64,000 bases of DNA from Amycolatopsis thermophila (GCF_030814215.1 NZ_JAUSUT010000001.1:5208001-5272000), one strand, 5' to 3'; positions 7,813 through 16,999 are shown, counted from the stretch's first letter. Notes: generated by a model not told the origin, from the letters alone. Made by a program: numbers and translations.

Positions 7813-8979
7813 ATGTCCGGACCCCTGCGAGGTGTGCGGGTCGTCGAGCTCGGCGGGATCGGTCCCGCGCCGTTCGCCGCGATGATGCTGTCCGACCTCG
7901 GTGCCGAGGTCGTGCGCATCGACCGGCCCGCCGGCGGTGAACCCGGGGAGCACCAGCGGCACGAGCTGGACCTGCTGCTGCGCGGGCGCCGGTCGATCGC
8001 ACTCGACCTCAAGGCGTCCCGCGGCCGGGACACGCTCCTGCGCCTGCTCGACCGGGCCGACGTGCTGCTCGACCCGTTCCGCCCCGGCGTGACCGAACGC
8101 CTCGGGCTGGGACCCGGACCGGTGCTCGAGCGCAACCCCCGCCTGGTCTACGGGCGCATGACCGGGTGGGGCCAGACCGGCCCGCTGGCCACCGCGGCCG
8201 GGCACGACCTCAACTACGTCGCGCTGGCCGGCCCGCTCGCGGCGATGGGGCGCCGCGGCACGCCACCGCCGCCCGCGCTGAACCTCGTCGGTGACTTCGG
8301 CGGCGGCGGCATGGTCCTGGTCGCCGGGGTGCTGGCCGCCCTGCTGGAGCGGACCGGGTCGAACCGGGGCCAGGTGATCGACGCGGCGATGATCGACGGC
8401 ACTGCGGCGTTGTTCACCAGCATCGTCGGGTTCATGAACATGGGCGCGTGGAGCACGGCCCGTGAGGACAACTTCCTCGACGGGGGAGCGCCCTACTACG
8501 ACTCCTACGCGACGGCCGACGGCCGCTACGTCACCATCGCCGCCCTCGAGCCGCAGTTCTACGCCCTGCTCCTGGACCGGCTGGGCCTCGATCCGGCCGA
8601 GTGGCCGCAGGACGACCGGTCCCGCTGGCCCGCCCTGCGCGCCCGGCTCACCGCGATCTTCGCCGCCGGAACCCGCGACCACTGGGTCGAGCGGCTCGAA
8701 GGCTCCGACGCCTGCTTCGCGCCGGTCCTCACCGTCGACGAGGCGATGGACCACCCGCACGTGAAGGCCCGCGGGACCTACGTGACCGAGTACGGCATGC
8801 GGCAGCCGGCACCGGTCCCGCGTTTCGACCGCACCCCCGGCTCGATCCAGTCGCCGCCGTGTTCGCCCGGCGAGCACACCCGGGCCGCGCTGGCCGACTG
8901 GGGCGTGCCCGGACCGGAGATCGCCGAACTGCTCGAACTCGGCGTCGCGGTCGACCGTCCCCGGGTCGGTTCCGCGTGA
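7813..8979 (+). CDS. Alpha-methylacyl-CoA racemase-like CaiB family protein
   Basis: A 388-residue class III family member with racemase signatures. GHDLNYVALAG supplies His131/Asp132 and NLVGDFGGGGM supplies Asp161; these correspond to the His/Asp pair used by alpha-methylacyl-CoA racemases. This subgroup inverts the methyl-branched carbon of 2-methylacyl-CoAs so that beta-oxidation can proceed. It lies 24 bp after the quinone reductase-like gene and 41 bp before an acyl-CoA synthetase. The set suggests degradation of a methyl-branched acid such as an isoprenoid or sterol side chain; that substrate is inferred. Confidence 0.88.
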   Translation: MSGPLRGVRVVELGGIGPAPFAAMMLSDLGAEVVRIDRPAGGEPGEHQRHELDLLLRGRRSIALDLKASRGRDTLLRLLDRADVLLDPFRPGVTERLGLGPGPVLERNPRLVYGRMTGWGQTGPLATAAGHDLNYVALAGPLAAMGRRGTPPPPALNLVGDFGGGGMVLVAGVLAALLERTGSNRGQVIDAAMIDGTAALFTSIVGFMNMGAWSTAREDNFLDGGAPYYDSYATADGRYVTIAALEPQFYALLLDRLGLDPAEWPQDDRSRWPALRARLTAIFAAGTRDHWVERLEGSDACFAPVLTVDEAMDHPHVKARGTYVTEYGMRQPAPVPRFDRTPGSIQSPPCSPGEHTRAALADWGVPGPEIAELLELGVAVDRPRVGSA

Positions 8980-9020
8980 GCGAGGGCGAAGCGGCCACCC
9001 CGAACCGAGGAGGAGTACAC

Positions 9021-10643
9021 ATGGGACAGTCCGAGTGGGAACGCGTCCTGGGCACGCTCGCCCAGGACCCGGAGCGGGGGTTCAACCTCGCCCACGAGTG
9101 CTGCGGGCGCTGGGCGGGTGACCGCGACCGCCTCGCGCTGGTCACCCGCCACCCGGACGGCAGCGCGCAGCGGCACACCTACCGCGAGCTCTTCCGCCTG
9201 GCGAACCGGGCGGCCGACGCGTTCGCCGCCGCCGGACTGGGACGCGGTGCGAAGGTCGGCGTGATCCTCACCCGCCAGGTCGAGGCGTGGATCGCCGCGC
9301 TGGGCACGTGGCACGCCGGCCTGGTCTACGTCCCGCTGTTCTGCGGCTTCGGTCACGACGCGGTCGCGCAGCGGCTCAACGCGGCCGGGGTCGACGCCGT
9401 CGTCGTCGACCACCGGTGGCGGGCCGTCCTGGAGGCGGCCCGTCCGCTGCTGCGGCGCGACATCCAGGTGTTCACCGTGACCGGCGCCGACGGGGACGGA
9501 CTGCTCGACGGCGACCGCGACTTCGCCGCCGAGCTCGAAGCCGGTCACCCGGTGACGGCGATGGCCGCCACCGCCGCCGACGACACCGCGGTCGTCATGT
9601 TCACCAGCGGCACCAGCAGCGAACCCAAGGGCTGCGTCATCCCGCACGCCGGGGTGATCGCGCTGCTGCCGTGGCTCGACCACAGCGTCACCGCCGGCCC
9701 GGACGACGTCGTGTTCACCACCACCGATCCCGGGTGGTCGTTCGGCCTGCTGTCCACCGGCGCGGCCCCGATGGTCCGCGGCGCCACCCGGGTCATGTAC
9801 ACCGGTGACTTCGACCCCGGTGCCTGGCTGGACGTGATCGAGCAGGAGGGCGTCACGTGCCTGACCTCGGTCCCCACCGCCTACCGCCGCCTGGTCACCG
9901 CCGGCCGCGACATCCCGGCCTCGCTCCGCTGCGCCGTCAGCGCGGGCGAACCGCTGGACGCCGCCACCGCCGACCGGTGGCGGCGGCTGACGGAGGCGCC
10001 CCTGCGCGACGGCTACGGGCAGACCGAGCTCGGGATGGTCCTCGCCGACCTCGCCTCCGCCGAGAGCGACCCGGTTCCCGGCTCGCTCTCCGGCGCCGTC
10101 CCCGGCTGGGAGGCGCGCCTGCTGGGCGAGGACGGGGAGTTCATCGACGGCCCGGGGCGGGGTGAGGTCGTCTTCCGGCGCCCGCCCTACCAGCTCTCCA
10201 GCGACTACGCCAACGCCCACGAACTGTGGGAGTCCCGCGTCGTGCACGGGGAGTGGTTCCGCACCATGGACATCGTCCGGCGGGACGAGGACGGCCGGTG
10301 GTGGTTCGTCGGCCGCAACGACGATGTCATCGTCACGGCCGGGTACAACGTCGGCCCCGGCGAGATCGAGGCGGTGCTCGGGTCGCACCCGGCGGTCCTC
10401 GAGGCGGCGGCGGTGGCGGCGCCGGACCCGCAGCGGGGATCGGTGGTGCGCGCCGTGATCGTCCTGGCCGACGGGGTCACGCCGTCGGCGGCTCTCACCG
10501 CGGACCTGCAGGACCTGGTGCGCCGGGAGATCGGACGGCACGCCTACCCGCGCGTGGTCGACTACGTGCCCGAACTCCCCAAGACCGTGACCGGCAAGAT
10601 CCGCCGCGCCTCGCTGCGGGAGCCTCTGGTGGAGGCCGGGTAG
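9021..10643 (+). CDS. Acyl-CoA synthetase (AMP-forming, medium-chain type)
   Basis: A 540-residue adenylate-forming ligase. It shows the P-loop-like FTSGTSSEPKG, the aromatic TTDPGWSFG motif, GYGQTELG, and the C-terminal KTVTGKIRR with its catalytic lysine. These sequence details resemble the ACSM/acetoacetyl type more than long-chain FadD. It converts a carboxylic acid to acyl-CoA through an acyl-adenylate. The ATG at 9021 follows GAGGAGGAG. It is last in the operon and converges with the PucR gene with one base between the stop codons. Confidence 0.9.
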   Translation: MGQSEWERVLGTLAQDPERGFNLAHECCGRWAGDRDRLALVTRHPDGSAQRHTYRELFRLANRAADAFAAAGLGRGAKVGVILTRQVEAWIAALGTWHAGLVYVPLFCGFGHDAVAQRLNAAGVDAVVVDHRWRAVLEAARPLLRRDIQVFTVTGADGDGLLDGDRDFAAELEAGHPVTAMAATAADDTAVVMFTSGTSSEPKGCVIPHAGVIALLPWLDHSVTAGPDDVVFTTTDPGWSFGLLSTGAAPMVRGATRVMYTGDFDPGAWLDVIEQEGVTCLTSVPTAYRRLVTAGRDIPASLRCAVSAGEPLDAATADRWRRLTEAPLRDGYGQTELGMVLADLASAESDPVPGSLSGAVPGWEARLLGEDGEFIDGPGRGEVVFRRPPYQLSSDYANAHELWESRVVHGEWFRTMDIVRRDEDGRWWFVGRNDDVIVTAGYNVGPGEIEAVLGSHPAVLEAAAVAAPDPQRGSVVRAVIVLADGVTPSAALTADLQDLVRREIGRHAYPRVVDYVPELPKTVTGKIRRASLREPLVEAG

Positions 10644-10644
10644 C

Positions 10645-11805
10645 TCAGGGGGTGCGGGTGGCGGCGAGCACCAGGTGCGCGGCCAGCCTGGCGTCCGGAT
10701 CGGCGAGATCCAGCGGCGCCAGGTCGGCCAGCCGGGACAGCCGGTAGCGCAGCGAGTTCGCGTGGATGTGCAGCGCCGCCGCGGCCCGCCGGACGTCGCC
10801 GAACTCGTCGAGGTACACCCGCAGGGTCCGGCGGTAGTCGGTGCCGTGCCGGCGGTCGTGTGCGCTGAGCCCGTCCAGCAGGCCGTCCACCAGAACGGGG
10901 CGGGTGCGCAGGAACGCGACCACCTCGTGCACCAGGATCTCGTGCCGGAGGGCGCCGAAACACCCGGCCCGCCGGTCGCCGGCCTGGAGGAGCCGCAACG
11001 TCAGGTCGGCCTCCTCGCGCGACCGCGTCGCGGACGCGAGCCCGCGCACGACCGACCCGGCGGCCACCCGCACGTCCGGCCCGAGGTCCGCCTCGGTCTC
11101 CCGCACCACCTGGGCGGCCGTCACCTCGGACAGGTCCGGGGCCACGTGCAGCAGGTAGGTGCGGCGGCCGACGGCACCGGCGAGCCAGGTGTGCGGCTTC
11201 AGCCGCGCGTACCGGGACAGGGCGCGGACGAGGCCGGGCGGTTCCGCGCCCCCGAACGCCAGCACCACGGCGCAGGCGTTGTCGCCCTCCACCTCGAGCG
11301 CGTCCGCCAGCTCCGCCGCGGACAACTGCCCGTCCAGGAACCCGCGCAGCAGCCGCTCACCGGTGACGCGGCCGCGCCGGGCGAGTTCGGGCGCCAGCGC
11401 GCCCGCGAAATCCCGGGCCAGGCGCTCCACCTCCGGCGCCGGCTCGCGCTCGCCGCTCAACAGCCACAGGTAACCCACCACCTGATCGTCCGCGCGAACC
11501 GGCCGGACGAAGCGGTGCAGCGGCGACGGCCACGGCGGGTCCAGCCGGACCAGCCGGTCGTCGCGCTGCAGGCGGTCGCGGATCCCGGAGTCGGCCATCC
11601 ACCGCACCCAGCGGTCCGGGGTACGCCGGTTCAGGATCGCCGACCGCCGCGCCTCGTCGCCGGGCTGCCCGGGCACCGCGGAGTAGGCGAGGACGCGGAA
11701 ATCGACGTCCTCGACCACCACCGGTCCGCCGAGCAGCCGGGCCGCGGTGTCGGCTACCTCGAACAGGTCCTCGGCGTACCCGGGCGCCGCCGCCAGGGCG
11801 CTCAA
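10645..11805 (-). CDS. PucR/CdaR-type helix-turn-helix regulator
   Basis: A 386-residue regulator. A GAF-like N-terminal sensor (EDVDFRVLAYSAVPGQ) is followed by a PucR-type middle domain and a C-terminal HTH_30 region (VRRAAAALHIHANSLRYRLS). The TTG start at 11805 is chosen because TTGA overlaps the TGA of the upstream ligase by four bases, which indicates translational coupling. PucR-type proteins sense small metabolites and control purine, sugar-acid or fatty-acid catabolism. Coupling to the ligase suggests it senses a product of that pathway. Confidence 0.85.
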   Translation of the reverse strand: MSALAAAPGYAEDLFEVADTAARLLGGPVVVEDVDFRVLAYSAVPGQPGDEARRSAILNRRTPDRWVRWMADSGIRDRLQRDDRLVRLDPPWPSPLHRFVRPVRADDQVVGYLWLLSGEREPAPEVERLARDFAGALAPELARRGRVTGERLLRGFLDGQLSAAELADALEVEGDNACAVVLAFGGAEPPGLVRALSRYARLKPHTWLAGAVGRRTYLLHVAPDLSEVTAAQVVRETEADLGPDVRVAAGSVVRGLASATRSREEADLTLRLLQAGDRRAGCFGALRHEILVHEVVAFLRTRPVLVDGLLDGLSAHDRRHGTDYRRTLRVYLDEFGDVRRAAAALHIHANSLRYRLSRLADLAPLDLADPDARLAAHLVLAATRTP

Positions 11806-13451
11806 CCGCCGACCTTGCGATCGCCGTCGGCCCAGTAGCGGTCCCGCAGCTGCCGTCGCATGATCTTGCCCGAGCCCGTCTTCGGCAGCTCGGACACGAA
11901 CTCCACCGACCGGGGTTTCTTGTAGCCGGCCAGGTTCGCCGCGCAGACCGCCACCACGTCGTCGGCGGACAACTCGTACCCCTCCCGCACCACGACCACG
12001 GCCTTGAGCGCCTCGCCCCACACCGGATCGGGAACGCCGACGACCGCGACCTCGGACACCGCGGGCAGCGTGGACACGACGTTCTCGACCTCCGTCGGGT
12101 AGACGTTGAACCCGCCGGTGACCACCATGTCCTTCTTGCGGTCCACTATGTACAGATAGCCGTCGTCGTCGAACCGGCCGAGGTCGCCGGTGCTCGCCCA
12201 GCCCTCGGCGTCGATCATGTCGGTCGTCGCCGACGGCAGGTTCCAGTAGCCCATCATCGTCTGGTCGCCGCGCACGGTGATCTCGCCGATCTCGCCGTGC
12301 GGCACCTGCACACCGCGGTCGTCCACGAGCCGGACCTCGACGAACGGGCTGACGCGCCCGGCCGAGGCCAGGCGCGCCGGCACGCCGCCCGCGGGGTCGA
12401 ACGCGTGGTCCCGCCGCGACAGGCAGGCGATCGGGATCGGCAGCTCGGACAGGCCGTAGAACTGGACGAACACGTCACCGAACACCTGCCGGGCGCGGGC
12501 CAGCCGCCCGGGCGCGATCGGCGAGCCGGCGTAGACGACCGTGTGCAGCGACCGGTAATTACCGGTCCGCCGCTCGGCGGCCTGCACCAGCAGGTTCAGC
12601 ATCGTCGGCACCATCGGCAGGATCGTCACCCGGTGCCGCTCGACGAGTTCGAGCGTCGCCACCGCGTCGAACCTGGGGCAGGTGAAGTGGGTGGCGCCGC
12701 GGACGAAGTAGGACGGCGCGACGTACCCGCTGAGGTGGCTCAGCGGCGCGACGTGCAGCACCCGGTCGTCGTCCTCGGCCGGGGGCAGTTCGAGCAGTTC
12801 GTTGCGGACCATCGCGGCCCAGTTGGCGTGGCTGAGCGTCGCGCCCTTGGGCATGCCGGTGGTGCCGCTGGTGTAGAGGATCGCCGCCGGATCGTGGGGG
12901 AGGGGAGGCGCGTACGGCGCGGGAGGCGCTTCGCGCAACCGGTCCACCGTCGTGTCGCCCGGCCCGCCGGCCACGGCGACCACGTGCCGCAGCGCGGGCA
13001 GCCGGTCCCGCACCCCGGCCAGCTGCTCGGCCCAGCCGGGCGAGGCGAACACCACCGCGGCCGCGCAGTCGGCGAGGATGTGCACCACCTCGCGCAGGTG
13101 CAGCCGGACGCTCAGCGTGGTCCGCACGAACCCGCCGACGAACAGCGCGTGCTCGATCTCGAAGAATTCGGGGCAGTTGTCCAGCAGCAGGACACCCCGG
13201 TCGCCGCGCCGGACGCCGAGCTCGCCCAGGCCGCCGACGATGCGGTGCACCTGCTCGCCGAGCTCGCGGTAGGTGATCGTCGTGCTGCCGTCCCGGATCG
13301 CGACGCGCGAACCGTACTGGTGGTAGCCGCGCTCGTAGAGGTCCGCGACCGTGACCCGGGTGACGCGCTGCCGGTGATCCAGTCCGTCGGGGCCGATCAC
13401 GCCGGCGTCCCCGGACGTGCCCTGACCCGTGCGGGTCGTTCCGCTGAGCAT
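11802..13451 (-). CDS. Fatty acid/carboxylic acid-CoA ligase (FadD-like)
   Basis: A 549-residue adenylate-forming ligase with ILYTSGTTGMPKGATLSH, FYGLSELPIP, STGDLGRFDDDGYLYIVDRK and the C-terminal KTGSGKIMRRQ. It is clearly paralogous to the ligase at 35261: they share HVAPLSHLSGYV/HVAPLTHLSGYV, PARLASAGRVSPFVEVR and even the terminal VGG. AGGAGG lies ten bases before the ATG. Two palindromes of the TGTACCGATCGGTACA type precede it, placing it in the proposed TetR regulon. The precise acid is unknown. Confidence 0.9.
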   Translation of the reverse strand: MLSGTTRTGQGTSGDAGVIGPDGLDHRQRVTRVTVADLYERGYHQYGSRVAIRDGSTTITYRELGEQVHRIVGGLGELGVRRGDRGVLLLDNCPEFFEIEHALFVGGFVRTTLSVRLHLREVVHILADCAAAVVFASPGWAEQLAGVRDRLPALRHVVAVAGGPGDTTVDRLREAPPAPYAPPLPHDPAAILYTSGTTGMPKGATLSHANWAAMVRNELLELPPAEDDDRVLHVAPLSHLSGYVAPSYFVRGATHFTCPRFDAVATLELVERHRVTILPMVPTMLNLLVQAAERRTGNYRSLHTVVYAGSPIAPGRLARARQVFGDVFVQFYGLSELPIPIACLSRRDHAFDPAGGVPARLASAGRVSPFVEVRLVDDRGVQVPHGEIGEITVRGDQTMMGYWNLPSATTDMIDAEGWASTGDLGRFDDDGYLYIVDRKKDMVVTGGFNVYPTEVENVVSTLPAVSEVAVVGVPDPVWGEALKAVVVVREGYELSADDVVAVCAANLAGYKKPRSVEFVSELPKTGSGKIMRRQLRDRYWADGDRKVGG

Positions 13452-13483
13452 CGTCGCTCAACCTCCTCGCCCGATCCAGTGTT

Positions 13484-13499
13484 TGTACTGATCGGTCTG
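13484..13499. promoter_or_regulatory. TetR-type operator copy (ligase promoter, proximal)
   Basis: TGTACTGATCGGTCTG matches 12 of 16 bases of the recurrent palindrome TGTACCGATCGGTACA. It lies 33 bp upstream of the ligase start at 13451 and has a stronger copy 44 bp further upstream. Confidence 0.5.
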
Positions 13500-13527
13500 A
13501 AATAGGCCGTCGAATGCAGATTATGCT

Positions 13528-13543
13528 TGTACCGATCGGTATG
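13528..13543. promoter_or_regulatory. TetR-type operator copy (ligase promoter, distal)
   Basis: TGTACCGATCGGTATG matches 14 of 16 bases of the recurrent palindrome, with a perfect 12-bp core TACCGATCGGTA. It lies 77 bp upstream of the ligase and just after the enoyl-CoA hydratase stop codon, so the ligase seems to have its own promoter. Confidence 0.65.
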
Positions 13544-13560
13544 AACAAGGGGAATGGAGG

Positions 13561-14340
13561 TCACCGTCCGGTGAAGCGGGCCTTGCCGGGGCCGTGCTCG
13601 AGGAAGGACTCCATGCCGATCGTGCGGTCCTCGGTGGCGAACAGGGCCGCGAACACCTCCGACTCGAGATCCAGGCCCGCTTCGAGGTCGCGGTCGAGGC
13701 CGCCCTCGATCGCTTCCTTGGCCGCCGCGTAGGCGCGTGCCGGACCTTCGGCGAACTGGGCCGCGTAGGCGACGGCGCGGTCGAAGACCTCCCCGGCGGG
13801 CACGACCTCGTCGACGAGTCCCATCGCCAGCGCCTCGGCCGCGCCGACGAACCGGCCGGTGTAGACGAGGTCCTTCGCCGCGGCCTCGCCCACGAGGCGC
13901 GCGAGCCGTTGCGTGCCGCCACCGCCGGGGATCACGCCGAGCAGGATCTCCGGGACGCCGAGCCGGGCGTCGTCGGCCGCGATGCGGCGGTCGGTGGCGA
14001 GGGCGATCTCGAGTCCGCCGCCCAGGGCGAAGCCGGTGATCGCGCTGACCGTCGGCTTCCGGATGTGCGCCAGTGCGCCGATGCCCGCGGAGATCCGGCG
14101 GGACTCGCTGATCATATCCGCGTGGGAGGTGGACGCCAGTTCGCGCACGTCGGCGCCGGCGGCGAAAGTCTTCGGGCCACCGTGGACCACGACGGCGCGG
14201 ACGTCCTCGCGCGCCGTCACGATCGCGGCGACCTCGATCAGTTCCTCCCGCACCGCACGGTTGAGCGCGTTGACCGGCGGGCGGTCGAGGCGGACGACGC
14301 CGATCCTGTTCTCGACGGTCAGGTGGACGTGTTCCGGCAT
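13561..14340 (-). CDS. Enoyl-CoA hydratase/isomerase family protein
   Basis: A 259-residue crotonase. It contains the oxyanion-hole segments FAAGADVRELA and ITGFALGGGLEIALATD, and the acidic active-site region GVPEILLGVIPGGGGTQRLAR with the two glutamates typical of true hydratases. It would add water to a trans-2-enoyl-CoA in beta-oxidation. It precedes the acyl-CoA ligase on the same strand and has its own palindromic operator right upstream of the ATG. The divergent neighbour is the DsbA-like gene. Confidence 0.9.
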   Translation of the reverse strand: MPEHVHLTVENRIGVVRLDRPPVNALNRAVREELIEVAAIVTAREDVRAVVVHGGPKTFAAGADVRELASTSHADMISESRRISAGIGALAHIRKPTVSAITGFALGGGLEIALATDRRIAADDARLGVPEILLGVIPGGGGTQRLARLVGEAAAKDLVYTGRFVGAAEALAMGLVDEVVPAGEVFDRAVAYAAQFAEGPARAYAAAKEAIEGGLDRDLEAGLDLESEVFAALFATEDRTIGMESFLEHGPGKARFTGR

Positions 14341-14353
14341 GACGGCTCCTGTC

Positions 14354-14369
14354 TGTATCGATCGGTACA
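14354..14369. promoter_or_regulatory. TetR-type operator copy (enoyl-CoA hydratase)
   Basis: TGTATCGATCGGTACA matches 15 of 16 bases of the recurrent palindrome. It lies 13 bp upstream of the hydratase start, where a bound repressor would block transcription or initiation. Confidence 0.65.
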
Positions 14370-14433
14370 AGCGAGAGTACGGGGCGCGTCCTGTGGCCGT
14401 TTGTGAGCTTTTGCATAGGGTCGCGTGCTGAGT

Positions 14434-14449
14434 GGACCGGGTGGTCCAA
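14434..14449. promoter_or_regulatory. Inverted repeat upstream of DsbA-like gene
   Basis: TGGACC and GGTCCA flank a 4-bp spacer, 26 bp before the ATG at 14476. It is a candidate operator unrelated in core sequence to the neighbouring GATCGG palindrome. Confidence 0.4.
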
Positions 14450-14475
14450 TGACGCTCGGGAGTAGGCTGTGCGTC

Positions 14476-15204
14476 ATGGCCGACGCTGATCTGCACTTCT
14501 ACTTCGACCCCGTCTGCCCCTTCGCGTGGATGACGAGCAAGTGGGTGCGCACGGTCGCCCGGCGCAAGCGGTACGACGTGGAGTGGCGGTTCATCTCGCT
14601 GCGGCTGCTCAACGCCCACATCGACTACGACGCGCACTTCCCGCCCGAGTACGAGGCTTCGCACACCGCGGGACTGGAGTTGCTGCGGGTCGCGGCGGCG
14701 ATCCGGCGGGAGCACGGCCCGGAGCCGGTCGGTGCGTTCTACCAGGTGGTCGGGGAGGAGACCTTCGAGCGTGAACCGGTGCCCGGCGGCACCGCGGCCG
14801 CGGTGCATCGCGGCACGCGCACCCTGGCCACCGAGGCGCTGGTCCGGTGCGGGCTGCCGGCCCACCACGTGGAGGCGCTGGAGGATCCGGCGTGGGACGC
14901 GGAGATCCAGGCGTCGACCGACCTCGCGCTCTCGCTCACCGGTAAGGACGTCGGCACGCCGATCCTGCACTTCGAGCCGCCCGCGGGCACGGCGCTGTTC
15001 GGCCCGGTGATCAGCAGGCTGCCGGGCGAGGACGAGGCCGTCGAGCTGTGGGACCACGTGGTGGCGCTGGCGCGGTTCCCCGGTTTCGCCGAGCTGAAGC
15101 GCAGCCTGCGGGAACGCCCGCAGCTCGCGGCGTTCGGGGTGCGCCCCGGGGAGACCGGCCGCCAGGAGGACTGGCACGCCGGAAGCCGGCGGCAGAAGAA
15201 GTGA
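14476..15204 (+). CDS. DsbA-like/mycothiol-dependent reductase family protein with altered active site
   Basis: A 242-residue thioredoxin-fold protein with an inserted helical domain. It resembles actinobacterial DsbA-like mycothiol-dependent nitroreductases (Rv2466c type) in YFDPVCPFAW, the cis-proline region GKDVGTPILHFEPP, and FGPVISRLPGEDEAVELWD. The family normally has CPWC; here the motif is CPFA, so the second (resolving) cysteine is missing. A monothiol mechanism using mycothiol directly is therefore possible. It is divergent from the enoyl-CoA hydratase. Confidence 0.8.
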   Translation: MADADLHFYFDPVCPFAWMTSKWVRTVARRKRYDVEWRFISLRLLNAHIDYDAHFPPEYEASHTAGLELLRVAAAIRREHGPEPVGAFYQVVGEETFEREPVPGGTAAAVHRGTRTLATEALVRCGLPAHHVEALEDPAWDAEIQASTDLALSLTGKDVGTPILHFEPPAGTALFGPVISRLPGEDEAVELWDHVVALARFPGFAELKRSLRERPQLAAFGVRPGETGRQEDWHAGSRRQKK

Positions 15205-15384
15205 CCGGCGGCGCCCCGCCTCGCCGGTGACCCCGGCGCGGTGTGCGCCCATCGGTGACCCCGGCGCGGTGACTCTGCGCCGCCACCGGTGGTCTGCCCC
15301 GGCCCGGCACAGTGACCAAGGGCGGTGCTACGGCGTCCGGCTCCGGAGCCGTGAGCCACGGCCGTGGCGCGCCGGCTCCGGAGT

Positions 15385-16094
15385 GGCGCTGGGGCGCGGG
15401 CCGGTCTGCCCGGCCGGCTCTGCCGGCTCGGCCCGCGCAGCGGGCTCAGCCTGCGCGGTCGATCCGCCCGGCTCGGCTCGCCCAGGGGCTCAGTCTGTCC
15501 GGCCAGGTCTGCCGGCTCGGCTCGCCAGTGGGCTCAGCCTGCCCGGCCCGGCGTGCCGGGCCGGCGGGTTCGGTCGCGCGAGGACGCTGGGCGCAGCTGG
15601 GCCGCCGCGGCGCGCCGGGCCGGCCGGTCAGGAGGTGCCCGCTGCCGCGGGCTCGGCGGTCGTGCCGGCCTCGGTGGGCTACGCCTCGGTGGTCGCCCGG
15701 CTTCGGTGGTCTGTCCGGTCGATCCGCCCGGCTCGGCCCGCGCAGGGGCTCAGTCTGTCCGCCCGGCTTCGCTGGCTCGGCCCGTCCAGCGGGCTCAGCC
15801 GGGCCGGCCCAGCGTGCCGGGCAAGCTGGGTCGGTGGCGCGACGACGCCGGCCGGTCTAGGAGGTGCCCGCTGCCCCGGGCTCGGCGGCTGTGCCGGATT
15901 CGGTGGGTTGCGCCCGGTGGTTTGCCCGGCTTCGGTGGTCTGCCCGGCCTCCCCAGTCGATCCGCCCGCCTCGGCCCGCGCAGGGGCTCAGTCTGCCCGG
16001 CCGGCTCTGCCGGCCCGGCTGAGCCCACTGGGCGAGCCGAGCCGGCCCAGCGTGCCGGGCAAGCTGGGTCGGTGGTGCGGCGACGCCGGCTGGT
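15385..16094. repeat. Degenerate tandem copies of the TetR gene 3' end
   Basis: This non-coding 700-bp stretch consists of imperfect tandem units of about 230-240 bp. Units start near 15621 and 15851, and the TetR 3' end itself starts the same way at 16089. Each begins with GGTGCCCGCTGCC beside a minus-strand stop codon and continues through GGGCTCGGCGG, GTCGATCCGCCC and GGGGCTCAGTCTG. A more diverged unit covers 15385-15620. Small deletions break the reading frame in the copies. The interval 15205-15384 also holds no credible gene. Confidence 0.65.
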
Positions 16095-16967
16095 CTAGGC
16101 GGTGCCCGCTGCCGCGGGCTCGGCGGCCGCGCCGGCTTCCGTGGGCTGCGCCGCGGTGGTGTGCCCGGCCTCGGTGGGCGCCCCGGCCTCCCCGGCCCCC
16201 CTGGCCTCCCCGGTCGATCCGCCCGCCTCGGCCCGCCCAGCCGGCCCAGCCGGCCCAGCCGACTCGGCGCGCCCAGCCGACTCGGCCGGCCCAGCCGACT
16301 CGGCCGGCCCAGCCGACTCGGCCCGCCCAGCGGGCGCAGCGGGCACAGCGGGCACAGCCGATCCGCCCGGCGCGCCGGGCCGCAGCTGGCCGTGGATCAC
16401 CAGATCCGTGAGCCGGTCCGCGATGTCGTCGGGGGTGAGCGGTCCCCGTGCCGCGTCGAGCCAGACGTGGGTCCAGTTGAACATCCCCAGCACGCCCAGC
16501 ACGACCACCCGGTCGGCGCCGGCGAACACGCCCTGCTGTGCGCCCTCCCGGAGGACGTCGGCGAACAGGTTCTCGTACTCGTCCCGCAGCGCGGTCAGGC
16601 GCTTCGCGCGCTTGCCCGTCAGGGCGTGCATCTCGCGGATCACGACGGTCACCTCGTCGCACCGCGCGGCGATCGTGCGCAGGTGCTCGCGCGCCAGCGC
16701 CCGCAGCTTCTCCGCCGGCGGCAGATCGCGCGCCACCACCTCCCGGCCCCGCGCGAGCGCCTCCTCGACGTGCCGTTTCGACAGGTCGTACAGCAGGTCC
16801 TCTTTGGACCCGATGTGGTAGTACAGCGCACCGCGCTGCAACCCGGCCGCCTCACCCAGCTCGGCCACCCCGGTGGCGTGGTAGCCCTTCCGCGCGAAGA
16901 TCTCCGCCGCCACCCGCAGGATCCGCTCGTGGGTCGACTCGCCCGACGTGTCCCGGCGACGTGCCAT
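16095..16967 (-). CDS. TetR-family regulator with repetitive Ala/Gly/Pro tail
   Basis: A 290-residue TetR protein. Residues 10-55 form the helix-turn-helix (ARKGYHATGVAELGEAAG followed by LQRGALYYHIGSKEDLLY), with a normal ligand domain to about residue 195. The last 95 residues are low complexity, with repeated AESAGPA/AESAGRA units and a PTEAGHTTAAQPTEAG end. GGAGGG precedes the ATG. Its recognition helix is nearly the same as in the TetR at 24307, and both genes have copies of the same palindrome upstream. It is divergent from the ABC operon and probably represses it. Confidence 0.88.
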   Translation of the reverse strand: MARRRDTSGESTHERILRVAAEIFARKGYHATGVAELGEAAGLQRGALYYHIGSKEDLLYDLSKRHVEEALARGREVVARDLPPAEKLRALAREHLRTIAARCDEVTVVIREMHALTGKRAKRLTALRDEYENLFADVLREGAQQGVFAGADRVVVLGVLGMFNWTHVWLDAARGPLTPDDIADRLTDLVIHGQLRPGAPGGSAVPAVPAAPAGRAESAGPAESAGPAESAGRAESAGPAGPAGRAEAGGSTGEARGAGEAGAPTEAGHTTAAQPTEAGAAAEPAAAGTA

Positions 16968-16999
16968 GGTCCCTCCCCGCTCCAGCCAATCCGGACAAG

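Noticed and set aside
6466-8877. Long minus-strand frame opposite the quinone reductase and AMACR genes
   Set aside because: It has no recognisable domain and mirrors the high third-position GC of the plus-strand genes.
15312-15860. Plus-strand proline/alanine/arginine-rich open frames in the repeat region
   Set aside because: They come from the GC-rich repeats; composition is abnormal, and overlapping frames are equally open.
15385-16094. CRISPR array
   Set aside because: The repeats are about 230-240 bp units homologous to the TetR 3' end, not short repeats with unique spacers.
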